This document shows positions 63,998-64,000 of a stretch of DNA of 64,000 bases, one piece after another. Origin of the DNA: Desulfurobacteriaceae bacterium (lineage in GTDB: Bacteria; Aquificota; Aquificia; Desulfurobacteriales; Desulfurobacteriaceae); the NCBI GenBank assembly GCA_027051905.1, contig JALUGO010000011.1, positions 57,596 to 121,595 of the forward strand, read 5' to 3'. The stretch's first letter is position 1, and every line of letters starts with the position of its first letter. The notes below the pieces were generated by a model, which saw only the letters and a program-made list of their open reading frames with translations, did no database searches and was not told the DNA's origin. The position numbers and the translations under genes were made by a program.

Positions 63998-64000
63998 TCA

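Overview
This 64 kb window is a dense bacterial chromosome segment with no gap over about 200 bp between genes. Gene content suggests a thermophilic, anaerobic, autotrophic Gram-negative bacterium. The best guess is the Aquificota, family Desulfurobacteriaceae (Thermovibrio/Desulfurobacterium-like). Supporting clues are MqnA (futalosine menaquinone route), the thermophile-type tRNA thiolase TtuA, TrmI, NikR, two anchor-less type-E succinate dehydrogenase/fumarate reductase sets (as expected for a reductive TCA cycle), prefoldin genes, BamA/Skp/LpxD (outer membrane) and Lys/Glu-rich proteins. The family assignment is inference from content, not a database match.

Layout. 0-1.7 kb: the start of a probable chemoreceptor and two divergent DUF4388/DUF8082-like proteins. 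1.7-7.9 kb (minus): ileS-radC-rfaE1-ttuA-mqnA, every junction overlapping. 7.9-16.1 kb (plus): argS, a SPOR protein, a TatD-radical SAM fusion, nikR, yebC, a lytic transglycosylase, trmI, an ExbB-like protein and xth. 16.4-18.9 kb: dapD and metG. 19-26.2 kb (minus, AT-richer): an orphan histidine kinase, bamA, skp, lpxD, a GH114-like lipoprotein and ahcY. 26.2-37.5 kb: gap, cvpA/nadC, then a plus-strand housekeeping run from pgsA through coaE, folD, ferredoxin, rqcP, acyl-CoA synthetase, dapF and udg4 to nth. 37.5-44.9 kb: two paralogous sdhA-sdhB-sdhE operons transcribed away from each other across a 200 bp regulatory region. 45-50 kb: cstA, gpsA, phoU and a lone ZnuB-type permease. 50-53.3 kb (minus): DUF72, flavoprotein, der and a zinc-ribbon protein. 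53.4-56.6 kb (minus): a six-gene operon with its own TTGACA promoter and a rho-independent terminator. 56.7-64 kb: a tandem SagB-type nitroreductase, a degenerate LysM/LytM factor, acylphosphatase, patatin, MBL hydrolase, Roadblock-like protein, asd-leuB-leuD and tRNA-Gly(UCC).

The best candidate for an undescribed system is the 53.4-56.6 kb operon. It joins an archaeal-type prefoldin alpha subunit, a 49-residue protein that looks like the bare hairpin of prefoldin beta, a CRISPR-less Csm5-like RAMP protein, a protein of unknown family and two small membrane proteins. Second is the back-to-back pair of type-E complex II operons. The residue near the covalent-FAD histidine is Glu in one and Gln in the other, matching the fumarate-reductase and succinate-dehydrogenase types respectively.

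Window-wide, the palindrome GAGCTC is strongly over-represented (about 85 by hand count), except in the AT-richer blocks. No CRISPR array, rRNA, insertion sequence or prophage was found.
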